Assembly: GCF_032452875.1 (NCBI RefSeq)
Contig: NC_083873.1
Location: 78,861,987-78,925,986, forward strand
Reading direction: 5' to 3'
Source of the DNA: Bos javanicus
Taxonomy: Eukaryota > Chordata > Mammalia > Artiodactyla > Bovidae
DNA: 64,000 nt
Both the position numbers and the translations under genes were made by a program. The notes under the pieces were generated by a model that did not search any database, had not been told where the DNA came from, and saw only the letters and a list, made by a program, of their open reading frames with translations. Below are positions 47,388 to 58,749 of the stretch, one piece after another; the stretch's first letter is position 1, and the number at the start of each line of letters is the position of its first letter.

Positions 47388-47998
47388 AACTCAACATTTA
47401 AAACACTAAGATTGTGGCATCTGGTTCCACCACTTCATGGCAAATAGTTGGGGAAAAAGTGGAACAGTGACTGATTTCATTTTCTTAGGCTCCCAAGTCA
47501 CTGTGGTTGCTGACTGTAGACACAAAATTTAAAAAAAAAAAGAAAGAAAAGAAAAGCTTGCTTCTTGGAAAAAAAGCTATGACAAACTAGACAGCAAAAA
47601 GAAAAAAAGAGAGAGACATTGCTTTGCCGACAAAAGTCCGTATGGTCAAAGCTGTGGTTTTCCCAGTAGTCATGTATGGATGTGAGAGTTAGACCATAAA
47701 GAAGGCTGAGCACCAAAGAACTGATGTTTTCAAATTGTGCTGAAAAAGACATTTGTGATTGTTGGACAGCAAGGAGATGAAACCAGTCAATCCTAAAGGC
47801 AATTAATGCTGAATACTCATTGGAAGGACTGCTGCTGAAGCTGATGCTCCACTACTATGACCACCTATGTGTACAGCTGACTCGTTGGGGAAAATGCTGA
47901 TAATGTGAAAGACATGGTAAGAAGAAAAGGCAATGGCAGAGGATGAGATGGTTAGATAGCATTACTGACTCAATGAGTATGGATTTGAACAAACTCTC
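47388..47998 (+). mobile_element. old BovB fragment, sense
   Basis: A diverged BovB C-terminal region (TTAAAACTCAACATTTAAAAC ... GTATGGATGTGAGAGTTAGACC ... GAGGATGAGATGGTTAGATAGC). An A-rich insertion lies at 47528-47560. It breaks off at AACTCTC, before the 3' end, where an antisense BovB begins. Confidence 0.88.
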
Positions 47999-48003
47999 AG
48001 TTG

Positions 48004-50642
48004 AGTTCAGTTCAGTCTCTCTGTCGTGTCCGATTCTTTTCGACCCCATGAATCACAGCAGGCCAGGCCTCCCTGTCAATCACTAACTCCTAGAGTTCAC
48101 TCAGACTCACATCCATCGAGTCGGTGATGCCATCCAGCCATCTCATCCTCCATCATCCCCTTCTCCTCGTGCCCCCAATCCCTCCCAGCATCAGAGTCTT
48201 TTCCAATGAGCCAACTCTGCACATGAGGTGGCCAAAATACTGGCGTTTCAGCTTCAGCATCATTCCTTCCAAAGAAATCCCAGGGCTGATCTCCTTCAGA
48301 ATGGACTGGTTGGATCTCCTTGCAGTCCATGGGACTCTCAAGAGTCTTCTCCAACACCACAGTTCAAAAGCATCAATTCTTTGGCGCTCAGCCTTCTTCA
48401 CAGTCCAACTCTCACATCCATACATGACCACAGGAAAAACCATAGCCTTGACTAGACGGACCTTTGTTGGAAAAACAATGTCTGTGCTTTTCAATATGCT
48501 ATCTAGGGTTGTCATAACTTTCCTTCTAAGGAGTAAGCATCTTTTAATTTCATGGCTGCAGTCACCATCTGCAGTGATTTTGGAGCCCCACAAAATAAAA
48601 TCTGACACTGTTTCCACTGTTTCCCAATCTATTTCCCATGAAGTGATGGGACCAGTTGCAATGATCTTCATTTTTTGAATGTTGATTTAAGCCAACTTTT
48701 TCAGTCTCCTCTTTCACCTTCATCAAGAGGACTTTTAGTTCATCTTCACTTTCTGCCATAAGAGTGGTGTGATCTGCATATCTGAGCTTATTGATATTTC
48801 TCCCTGAAATCTTGATTTCAGCTTGTGCTTCTTCCTGACCAGTGTTTCTCATGATGTACTCTGCATAGAAGTTAAATAAACAGGGTGACAATATACAGCC
48901 TTGAAGTACTCCTTTTCCTTTTAGGAACCAGTCTGTTGTTCCATGTCCAGTTCTAACTCTTGCTTCCTGACCTGCATACAGGTTTCTCAAGAGGCAGGTC
49001 AGGTGGTCTGGTATTCCCATTTCTTTCAGAATTTTCCATAGTTTATTGTGATCCACACAGTCAATGGCTTTGGCATAGTCAATAAAGCAGAAATAGATGT
49101 TTTTCTGGAACTCTATTGCTTTTTGATGATCCAGCAGATGTTGGCAATTTGATCTCTGGTTCCTCTGCCTTTTCTAAAACCAGCTTGAACATCTGGAAGT
49201 TCAGGGTTCACGTATTGCTGAAGCCTGTCTTGGAGAATTTTGAGCATTACTTTGCTAGCATGTGAGATGAGTGCAATTGTGCAGTAGTTTGAGCATTCTT
49301 TGGCATTGCCTTTCTTTGGGATTGGAATGAGAACTGACCTTTTCCAATCTAGTGGCCACTGCTGAGTTTTCCAAATTTGCTAGCGTATTGAGTGCAGCAG
49401 TTTCACAGCATCATCTTTCAGGATTTGAAATAGCTCAATTGGAATTCCATTACCTCCACTAGCTTTGTTCATAGTGATGCTTTCTAAGGCACACTGGAAT
49501 TCACATTCCAGGATACCTGGCTCTGGGTCAGTGATCACACCATTGTGATTATCTGGGTCGTGAAGATCTTTTTGTACAGTTCTTCTGTGTATTCTTGCCA
49601 CCTCTTCTTAATATCTTCTACTTCTGTTAGGTCCATACCATTTCTGTCCTTTATTGAGCCCATATTTGCATGAAATGTTCCCTTGGTATCTCTAATATTC
49701 TTGAAGAGATCTCTAGTCTTTCCCATTCTGTTGTTTTACTCTATTTCTTTGCATTGATCGCTGAGGAAGGCTTTCTTATCTCTTCTTGCTATTCTTTGGA
49801 AGTCTGCATTCAGATGCTTATATCTTTCCTTTTCTCCTTTGCTTTTCATTTCTCTTCTTTTCACAGCTATTTGTAAGGCCTCCCCAGACAGCCATTTTGC
49901 TTTTTTGCATTTCTTTTCCATCAGGATGGTCTTGATCCCTGTCTCCTCTGCAATGTCACGAACCTCAGTCCATAGTTCATCAGGCACTCTATCTATCAGA
50001 TCTAGGCCCTTAAATCTATTTCTCACTTCCACTGTATAATCATAAGGGATTTGATTTAGGTCATACCTGAATGGTCTAGTGGTTTTCCCTACTTTCTTCA
50101 ATTTCAGTCTGAATTTGGCAATAAGGAGTTCATGATCTGAGCCACGGTCAGCTCCTGGTCTTGTTTTTGCTGACTGTATAGAGCTTCTCCATCTTTGGCT
50201 GCAAAGAATATAATCAATCTGATTTTGGTGTTGACCATCTGGTGATGTCCATGTGTAGAGTCTTCTCTTGTGCTGTTGGAAGAGGGTGTTTGCTATGACC
50301 AGTGCATTTTCTTCCCAAAATTCTATTAGTCTTTGCCCTGCTTCATTCCGTACTCCAAGGCCAAATTTGCCTGTTACTCCAGGTGTTTCTTGACTTCCTA
50401 CTTTTGCATTCCCATCCCCTATAATGAAAAGGACATCTTTTTTTTTTTTTTGGTGTTAGTTCTAAAAGGTCTTGGAGGTCTTCATAGAACCGTTCAACTT
50501 CAGCTTCTTCAGCATTAATGGTTGGGGCATAGACTTGGATTACTGTGATATTAAGTGGTTTGCCTTGGAAATGAACAGAGATCATTCTGTCGTTTTTGAG
50601 ATTGCATCCAAGTACTGCATTTCGAACTCTCGTTGACCATGA
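48004..50642 (-). mobile_element. BovB LINE, antisense, about 2.6 kb
   Basis: The 3' end in reverse (TGAGTTCAGTTCAGTCTCTCTGTCG) is at 48004. The element runs through RT, linker and endonuclease and ends at about 50642 in the N-terminal endonuclease. The 5' UTR is absent. A T-run at 50438-50451 is the endonuclease A-tract in reverse. Confidence 0.93.
48060..50640 (-). pseudogene. BovB ORF2 remnant: endonuclease, RT, C-terminus
   Basis: The C-terminal part is open at 48153-48671 (GCESWTVKKAERQRIDAFE, VPWTARRSNQSILK). Frame pieces at 48562-49056 hold motif B (LQGCILSPCLFNFYAEYI) and motif C reading YADH (second Asp to His). Linker and RT fingers lie at 49380-49726, post-endonuclease text at 49736-50101, and endonuclease at 50343-50585, where expansion of the A-tract shifts the frame (LTPKKKKRCPF for LTPKKDVLF). 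The protein would be inactive. Confidence 0.88.
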
Positions 50643-50654
50643 TGGTCAACAAAA

Positions 50655-50940
50655 AAACGTGTAGATAAATATTTATAGCAACTTTATTCACAATTGAGAA
50701 AAAAGGAAATACCTTAGATAAAATTTCATCAGTGAAAAAATAAATAAACGGAGGCATGTTGTGAATAAGGGGAGAGGTTATCCCTGAAGGGCTAGCATAA
50801 TAGGATTTGGGGTGATGGGACTGCATAAAACTGTGTTGGTAGCCATACATCTATCTATACATTGGTTATAATCCATAGAAAAGTTCATCACAAAAGGTAA
50901 TTTTATTCTATAAATACATACCTTTAAAAAAATCAACAAG
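50655..50940 (+). mobile_element. old L1 3' fragment, sense
   Basis: TATTTATAGCAACTTTATTC, GGATTTGGGGTGATGGGAC and AAAGGTAATTTTATTC follow the order of an old-L1 3' UTR. Its 5' edge meets the BovB. Confidence 0.65.
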
Positions 50941-51061
50941 TATATGCCAGGAGAGATAGAATAAAAACAATCACGAATGAATCTAACCATAATTTAAATA
51001 AGTAACATCTACACTGAAGAGGAAGAAAAATATTGGAGTTGACCTAAATAGCTTTGGAAAA

Positions 51062-51243
51062 CTTTTAAATTGAAGTATAGTTAATGTACGATATATTCTG
51101 TTAGTTTCTAGTGTACATCAAATATTTCAGTTATGTATATTGATATATGTAAAATAATCAGATTGAATGAAATGAAATGAAAATTGCATTTCATTTCATT
51201 CTTTTTCACAGTTGATTAGTATTCCATTATGTATGTGAGTGTA

Positions 51244-51275
<32 letters not shown>

Positions 51276-52790
51276 CCACATCTTCTTTATCCATTCATCT
51301 CTTCTTGGACATTTAGGTTGCCTCCATGCCTTTGCTGTTGTAAAAGGTGTTGCTATTAGCATTGGGGTGCATGTATCTTTTCATATTATAATTTTGTCTA
51401 AATATATGCCCATGAATGGGATTGCTAGATCATATGGGAACTCTATTTTTAGGTTTTTATTCTTTTAAGGAATATCCATACTGTTCTCCACTGTGGCTGC
51501 AACAATTTACCTTCCCACCAACAGTGTAGGAGAATTCCTTTTCTCCACACCTTCTACAGCATTTGTTATTTGTAGAATTTTTGACTATGGCTATTCTGAC
51601 TGGTGTGACTTGGTACCTCACTGTAGTTTTGATTTACATTTCTCTAATAACTAGAGATGCTGAGCATCTTTTCCTGTGCTTTTTGACCACCTGCAAGTCT
51701 TCTTTGGAAAAATATCTATTTAGATCTTCTTTTCATTTTTTGATTGTTTGTTATTGAGTTGTATGATCTAGTTTTATATTTTGGAGATTAAGCCCTTGTC
51801 AGCCACATCATTTGCAAGTATTTTTTGCAAGTCCATGGGTTGTCTTTTCATTTTATTTATGGTTTCCTTTGCTGTGCAAAAGCTTGTAAGCTTGAATGTC
51901 TCGTTTATTTTTTTTGCTTCTAGTTCTATTTTCTTGAAAGATTTACCTGCTATGGATTTATGTCAGAGAATATTGTGCCTGTATTTTCTTCCAGTGGTTT
52001 TATGATACTATGTCTTTAAGTCTTTAAGTCAATTTGAGTTTTTTTTTGTGTATGGTGTGTATTTTAAGTATCATATGAGGGAATTTTGTAACTTCATCAA
52101 TTACATGCAATTGAGGCTATCCAATTTTCCCAGCACTACTAGCTGAAGATACAGTTTTTTATGCATTGCATTTCCTTGCCTTCTTTGTCAAAGATTGACT
52201 GCGGATGTTTGGGTCTATTTCTGGGTTCTCTATTCTATTTCATATGCATGTATTCATGCCAGTTCCACACTGTTGTGATTACTGTAGCTTTGTAGTATTG
52301 CCTGAAGTCTGGGAGGGTTGTGCATCCTGTTTTGTTCTATTCCCTTAGGATTGGTTTGGCAATTCTGGTGATTCTTTGATTCCATCTAAACCTTAGGATT
52401 ATTTGTTTTAGTTCTGTGAACAGTGTTATGGGTTATCTGATAGGTGCCACATTAAATCTACAGATTGGTTTGGGTAGTATGGCCGTTTTAACAATATTCA
52501 TTCTTCCAATCCAAAGCATGGAGTATTTTTCATTTCTTCGAATTATATTTAGTTTCCTTTACCAATGTTTAATTGTTTTTAACATGTAAATATTTCACTA
52601 CCTTGGTCAAATTTATTCCTATGTAAATTTTAATGTAATTTTAAAAGACGTGTTTTTTTTAAACATTCCCTTTTTTGATCTTTAATTGTTACTGTAAAGG
52701 TATTAAACTGATTTCTGTGTGTCAAACAGCACCTTAATTCTGCTACTTTTGTGCACCTAAAAAAGAGCCTTAATTATTTTATAATTTTGT
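51062..52790 (-). mobile_element. L1, antisense, ORF2 and 3' UTR
   Basis: Reading left to right: AATTGAAGTATAGTTAATGTAC (3' UTR), TG/TA repeat, ATCTTCTTTATCCATTCATC, CTCCACTGTGGCTGC, TTTTGATTTACATTTCTCTAAT, then TTAAGCCCTTGTCAGCCAC and RT text to about 52790. Same L1 type as 24253-27345 but a separate copy. No open frame remains. Confidence 0.9.
51243..51276. repeat. (TG)n(TA)n microsatellite
   Basis: About eight TG units followed by about nine TA units, inside the antisense L1 3' UTR. Confidence 0.9.
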
Positions 52791-52803
52791 TGAGATGGTA
52801 ATT

Positions 52804-53354
52804 CAGTTCAGTTCAGTTGCTAGATCTCGTCGACTCTTTGTGACCCCATGAATTCCAGCACGCTAGGCTTCCCTGTCCATCACTAACTCCTGGAGTCTGC
52901 TCAAATACATGCCTATCATGTTGGTGATACCATCCAATCATCTCATCCTCTGTCGTCCCCTTCTTCTCCCGCCTTCAATCTTTCTTAACAGCAGGGTCTT
53001 TTACAATGAGTCAGTTCTTTGCATCAGGTGGCCAAAGTAATGGAGTTTAAGCTTCAACATTAGTCCTTCCAATGAGTATTCAGGACTGATTTCCTAGTCC
53101 AAGGGACTCTCAAGAGTCTTCTCCAACACCACAGTTCAAAAGCATCAACTCTTCTGTGCTCAGCTTTCTTTAGAATCCAACTCTCACATCCATGCATGGC
53201 TACTGGAAAAACCATAGCTTTGACTAGATGGATCTTTGTTGGTAAAGTAATGACTCTGCTTTTTAATATTCCGTCTGTGTTGGTCATAGCTTTTCTTTCA
53301 AGGAGCAAGCGTCTTTTACTTTTATGGCTGCAGTCACCATCTGCAGTGATTTTG
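52804..53354 (-). mobile_element. BovB 3' arm, antisense, left half of a double-ended insertion
   Basis: The reverse BovB 3' end with tail (TCAGTTCAGTTCAGTTGC) lies at the outer left edge. The arm extends inward about 550 bp to text encoding GSKITADGDCSH. An internal deletion of about 35 bp is at 53093. Left flank duplication GAGATGGTAATT is at 52792-52803. Confidence 0.93.
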
Positions 53355-53766
53355 GTTGTGAGAGTTGTACTATAAAGAAAGCTGAGTGCCAAAGAATTTA
53401 TGCTTTTGAACTGTGGCATAGAAGATTTTTGAGAGTTCCTTGGACTTCAAGGAGATCCAACCAGTCCATCCTAAAGGAGATCAGTCCCAAGTGTTCATTG
53501 CAAGAACTGATGTTGAAGCTGAAACTCCAATACTTTGGCCACCTGATGTGAAGAACTTATTTGAAAAGACCCTGATGCTGGGAAAGATTGAATGAAGAAG
53601 GAGAAGGGGACAACAGAGGATGAGATGGCTAGATGGCATCACCGACTCAATGGACATGAGTTTGAGTAAACTCTGGGAGTTGGTGATGGACAAGGAGGCC
53701 TGGCGTGCTGCAGTTCATGGGGTCGCAAAAAGTAGGACACAACTGATCAACTGAACTAAACTGAAG
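53355..53766 (+). mobile_element. BovB 3' arm, sense, right half of a double-ended insertion
   Basis: It starts at text encoding CESCTIKKAEC and runs outward to the BovB 3' end and tail (CAACTGAACTAAACTGAAG). Right flank duplication GAGACGGTAATT is at 53767-53778. The two arms are about 80% alike by eye and meet at a TGG-type microhomology. Confidence 0.93.
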
Positions 53767-53778
53767 GAGACGGTAATT

Positions 53779-54091
53779 AATTACCAATAAATACAGGTTT
53801 ATTGAAGTAAAAATAACAGAGAAAAACATCCCAGTCTTTAATACATAGTCATACAATTTTAAGAAATAAATATTCTTAAAGTTAAATTTTTCATAATTAT
53901 GAGCTACATTTTGGGGTTTTATCTACATTTTGAAATAATGCTGGATAAATAAATAAATTAAGTAAATCACAAAAATATAATATATATTTTTTTTATCTCC
54001 TGGAGAAATAACTATTTTCTTGTGCTTCTGAATCTTTAGAATCTTGACAACAGTAAAAATATCTGAGACAGATTTCTTCATATTACATTAT
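53779..54091. other. unique AT-rich sequence
   Basis: Nothing recognised. Confidence 0.45.
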
Positions 54092-54308
54092 GTGTGTGTT
54101 AGTGACCAGTTGTGTCCAACTCTTGACAACCCCGTGGACTGTAGCATGCCAGATTCCTCTGTCCATGAAATTCTCCAGATAAGAATACTGGCGTGGGTAG
54201 GTGGGTAGTCATACCTTTCTCCAGGGGATCGTCCCAACTCAGGGATCAAACTCAAGTCTCCTGCATTGTAGATGGATTCCTTACCTTCTGAGCCAGCAGG
54301 GAAGCCCT
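54092..54308 (-). mobile_element. Bov-tA SINE, antisense
   Basis: Reversed body (CAGTTGTGTCCAACTCTTGAC ... AGAATACTGGCGTGGG) and head (GAGCCAGCAGGGAAGCCC). A small GGGTAGGT duplication lies inside at 54193-54206. Confidence 0.9.
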
Positions 54309-54517
54309 AATTTATTCCTATCTTTGGAGAGAGATAAAAAGAGAAGGGAAAAATTTTAAAAAGAAAGAAACAAAAAGAGGGATTTTTTTTTTGTTTTTCT
54401 AACTTCCTAGCAATAACTACAGATATAGCCCTGAGAAGAATTCTCTTACCTCCTACTCCTGAAGAATTTCAGGGTGCATAGATTTTTCTCTTAATTAAAT
54501 GAATAATGAAAGTGAAA

Positions 54518-54725
54518 AAAGTGAAAGTGAAGTCACTCAGTTGTGTCCAACCAAGCAATCCCGTGGACTGTAGACTACCAGGCTCCTCCGTCCATGGGAT
54601 TCTCCAGGCAAGAGTACTAGAATGAATTGCCATTTCCTTCTCCAGGGGATCTTCCCAACCCAGGGATCGATCCCAGGTCTCCTGCATTGGAGGCAAAAGC
54701 TTTAATCTCTGAGCCACCAGGGAAG
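54518..54725 (-). mobile_element. Bov-tA SINE, antisense
   Basis: Reversed body and head (CTGAGCCACCAGGGAAG), with the GTGAAAGTGAAGTCACTCAG start. A GTGAAA repeat precedes it at 54509-54525. A few bases of the CGACTCTTTG region are lost. Confidence 0.92.
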
Positions 54726-55156
54726 TTACTTACAAATTGAAATGCCTACGGAAAAAGTTTAATAAAATGCCAATAGTAAAAGAATATATAAGCTAACTGA
54801 ATCATATTAGTTAAAAATTAAAATTTCTCAACTTGTACCGTAAGAACATGGAATAATTCTCAAGAGCACGTGGACTGTATATTACAATCAATTATATACT
54901 CGCTGGACATAAAACAAGTTTCAATAAACTTCAACCGTCTCAGATAATGATGGAAATAAACTAGGTAAAAATGCTATAAATATAACTTAAAAATGCACAA
55001 ATATTTGAAAATTAAGGCTTAGTCTTATAAATAATCCAATAAATAAAAGAGAATAATAAAATTTAGAAAAATTTTGAAATTAATAAAAGTAAGAATATGG
55101 CCTAAAAATCTGGTGGAAATGAAGTTAAAGGAATGTTTATGGAAAATGTAAGATTA

Positions 55157-55340
55157 TAATGCATTATAATACATAATTATATATTTATATAATTATAATT
55201 ATATTATATATAATTATATATTTTATAGGATTATATTATATAATATATTTATTATATATAATAATTATATATTATTTATAATTATATATAATCTTATATA
55301 TAATTATAATATTATAATGTAAGATATAATATTAGAGAAA
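55157..55340. repeat. AT-rich low-complexity, self-complementary tract
   Basis: About 180 bp composed almost only of A and T, with repeated ATAATTATATA units that pair with themselves. Confidence 0.9.
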
Positions 55341-55603
55341 GTGTTACAAATATCAAATTCAATTATCTAAGTTCTACTAAGAAGATTAATGAAACCCAAA
55401 GAAAGTAGAATGAAAGAAATAATAAAAATAAAAAGTAAAATAAGCTAAATAAAATATAAGTATATATTAACAAAGTAAAATTTTAGGGTTTTTTTCCATT
55501 AAAAAATCAATAAAAATAATAAGCTTCAATAGGAGGTTCCTCAACAGGAAATAAAGGCAAAAAAAAAAAAAAAATTGCCTGAGTGAGGTATACAGAGAAG
55601 GAT

Positions 55604-55825
55604 GAGTGAGTGCAAGTCACTCAGTAGTGTCCAACTATTTGTGATCCAATGGACTACACAGTCCATGGAATCCTCCAAACCAGTACAGTCAACAGAATTC
55701 TCTAGGCCAGAATGTTAGAGTGGGTAGTCTTTCCCTTCTCCAGGGGATCTTCCCAACCCAGGGATTGAACCCAGGTCTCCTGCATTGCAGGTGGATTCTT
55801 TACCAGCTGAGCCACCAGAGAAGCC
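55604..55825 (-). mobile_element. Bov-tA SINE, antisense
   Basis: The reversed body and head (CTGAGCCACCAGAGAAGCC) are present, with an extra CAGTACAGTCAACAG stretch at 55681-55695. A 12-bp duplication with one mismatch, ACAGAG(A/G)AGGAT, flanks it at 55592-55603 and 55826-55837. Confidence 0.93.
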
Positions 55826-56036
55826 ACAGAGGAGGATATTAAATCCTAAATATATTAAAAAGAAAATAAATTAGTATAATATGTAGCCTAATGTCAAAAT
55901 TTGACAATGTGATTAAATGAACAATCTCTTGAGAAGCACAACTTATTTAAATTGAAACAAACAAGTAGACAAAAACAAATCTGAATATTTATATGTAAAC
56001 TAAAGAAACAGGATCTGTTTCTTTCCACTAAGAAAT

Positions 56037-56275
56037 GGGAGAAAGGCATTGAAACATGTATAATATCATATATGAAACGAGTCACCAGTCCAGGTTCGAT
56101 GCACGATACTGGATGCTTGGGGCTGGTGCACTGGGACGACCCAGAGGGATGGTATGGGGAGGGAGGAAGGAGGAGGGTTCAGGATGGGGAACATGCGTAT
56201 ACCTGTGGCAGATTCATGTTGATATATGGAAAAACCAATACAATATTGTAAAGTTAAAAAAATAAAATAATAAAA
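56037..56275 (+). mobile_element. young L1 3' UTR fragment
   Basis: Only the last ~240 bp of the L1 3' UTR plus A-rich tail is present, with the GGGAGGGAGGAAGGAGGAGGG block. It belongs to the same L1 type as 123-914. No ORF2 remains. Confidence 0.93.
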
Positions 56276-56283
56276 AAAATAAA

Positions 56284-58065
56284 TGCCCTTTACCTGATAA
56301 TTATTTATTCAACAGTATATTCTCTCAAAATGAGTCAGAAAATGTTCCCTTTCAGTTTTCTGAAATATTTATTAGATTCCTTCATTTACTCTCTGTGTTT
56401 CGTGGTGTATTATATCTCAATACACTTTTATATATATAAATCCATTCTGGATGTCATATGGAAAATGGATTTTAAAGAAACAAATTGAAAAATTCTCACA
56501 GCAATCCGGGTGATGGTTGATGGTGGTTTGTATTGAAAAATCAATAGAAATGGAGCAAAGTAGGAAGATACAGAAAGTACTTTTTTTGAAATGGAATTAT
56601 CAGAACATTTTCTTTGAGATAGTATGGAGATAGGCAAGTTAATATGGGGAGGTTAACATAGGGCTAGAAACAAATGATGTATTTTTAGAAGAACAGAAAA
56701 TATTAGGTAGCAAGTCCTTAAATTATCTTTAAGTAATTATTTCCCAGAGTAAGCCCTTATATAAAGGAGAAAAAAACAAGGAAAGTGGGAAAACAACTCC
56801 CAATTCAAACTTTTATAACATATGGAATTTAATATATTCTGGTACTTAACTTGTATTCACAATGTAATTAAATTTTGTTTGCTCCAGTTATGTGCTTAGT
56901 ATGCTTATATCTTTTGTCATAAATTATCAAACACACTGCACAGCTGGCAAAAATTTTTTTTACAAAAATACCTCATTATAAATCATCAACTTATCTTCAA
57001 ATTCTCTGAACATGTGGTGCAAAATTTGAATTCATGCAGTTATGTGTTAGCTGCAGACAGCCTGACTCATTGATCTTGCTGTGTGATAGATATGTTTTAG
57101 GGGTGGGTTGGTGAGAATGATGATTTTTTTGCCTAGCTGTTTAAATATTTTATGATTAAAAGATGCCTTTTTGTTGTTGTTGTTCTGATTAAGTACTCAG
57201 CAGAATATTTTCCAAAAGTTTTTTTTTTTTTTCCCCATAACGTTAATGAGATCTAGTGAACTTAAAAAAAAATTTAGGTTTCTTTTCTCCAGTTTCTATA
57301 TTTTTCATCTATTATTTTTTAGCATTACTTTTGAGTTGGCATATTATAAGTTGTTGTTTTAGAATGATAGCTTATTCTCTAATTAGTTTTTCTTCTCATA
57401 ACTAAAAGTAAATTTAGATATATACCTTTACAGCAGAATGTTTTATATTAGTAAAAATATTTTTTAATCATTCCAAAATATAGTTAGCCACTATATTTAC
57501 TGTAACTTGACTGTAGCCCTGTTAAAATATTGCAAATCAGGTTTTTTTTCTGATTGCAAACATTTTAAATTATTTTAGCATTTGGTTAGTTTTTCATTAT
57601 GGGTCTCATTCAACAAAAATGTTTACTTAAAGATGACTGAGATACTTTTATAGTTAACAATAAATCTATTTTTCAATCTGTTTCCTATTCAGATTGCAAA
57701 GCATTTATCTTATGACTGTATATGCCAGTCATAATTTAGTAAGATATAGTTGACTTATAAATCTAATATCCATATTAAATAATCAGAACTTAGTGTCTAC
57801 ATACTACTAATAAAAATTATAGAACCATGTTCAAAATTTTGACTCAAAACAGATCTCAAGTCTTTTATCCTCACTAAATGATTTCAGAGTCAGATGGTTC
57901 ATTCATAGTTTTTGCTTTTCTGGTTAGTTTTGTAATATTTTACTTCCCATGTTTAGAATTAGTCAAAAATAGGACTACATGCTTATGAGTCCACATGCTC
58001 TTTTTATCTCTGGTTTTTACTGCTGTGTTACATAAGACTGAATGAGGTTATCATCATCTGTGCTG
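56284..58065. other. unique AT-rich sequence, no gene found
   Basis: No gene or clear repeat is seen. A GTT run is at 57172-57184 and a T-run at 57220-57233. Confidence 0.5.
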
Positions 58066-58067
58066 TG

Positions 58068-58393
58068 CTGTGCTTAAACACTCAGTCATCTCTGCCTCTG
58101 CGACCCCATGGGTTATAGCCCATCAGGCTCCTCTGTCTATGAGGATTCTGCAGGCAAGAATACTAGAGTGGGTGTCCATGCTATCCTCCAGGGAATCATC
58201 ACAACCCAGAAACTGAACCCAGATCTCCAGCATTGAAGGTGGATTCTTTACCATCTGAGCCAAAAAGGAAGCTCAAGAATACTGGAGTGGGTAACCTATC
58301 CCTTCTCCAGGAGATCTTCTGCACTCAGAAATAGAACCAGGGTCTCCTGCATTGCAGGCAGATTCTTTACCAGCTGAGCTTCCAGGGAAGCTC
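58068..58393 (-). mobile_element. Bov-tA SINE dimer, antisense
   Basis: A reversed Bov-A body is followed by two reversed tRNA-derived heads (CTGAGCCAAAAAGGAAGC at about 58256 and CTGAGCTTCCAGGGAAGC at about 58375). This is the same dimer layout as 16161-16449. Confidence 0.92.
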
Positions 58394-58487
58394 TATAATT
58401 ATCTATAGTAACGCAACTGTCTTCTAAATAAAATATCTCACTGCACTAAAAGTTTCTTCTCAAAACAATTGTTTCTCCTTATAGCTC

Positions 58488-58715
58488 GAGAGATCATTTT
58501 AAAATTTCAGGTTCAATCATGTCATTCTTTCACTAAAAACCTTTGGTGTCTTTGGATTGCTTTAAGAAAAAAAAATATATATATATTTGACAAATTCTCT
58601 GCATATAATTATTGTTTATATATTAGAATTATATATATAGATTGTTCTATATCCTGGCCTGTGTGTATCTCAATCTCAGTTCACCTCTGCCTCTCTCTAC
58701 TTCCAATAATAAAAA
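58488..58715 (+). mobile_element. probable L2 fragment
   Basis: AGAGATCATTTTAAAATTTCAGG, CAATCATGTCATTCTTTCAC, then TATATCCTGGCCTGTG and CTGCCTCTCTCTAC follow an L2 order. A TATA-rich patch (58568-58640) interrupts it. Confidence 0.5.
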
Positions 58716-58749
58716 TATTTGATATTCTTTTTCTTTCCATTTTCTGTCC

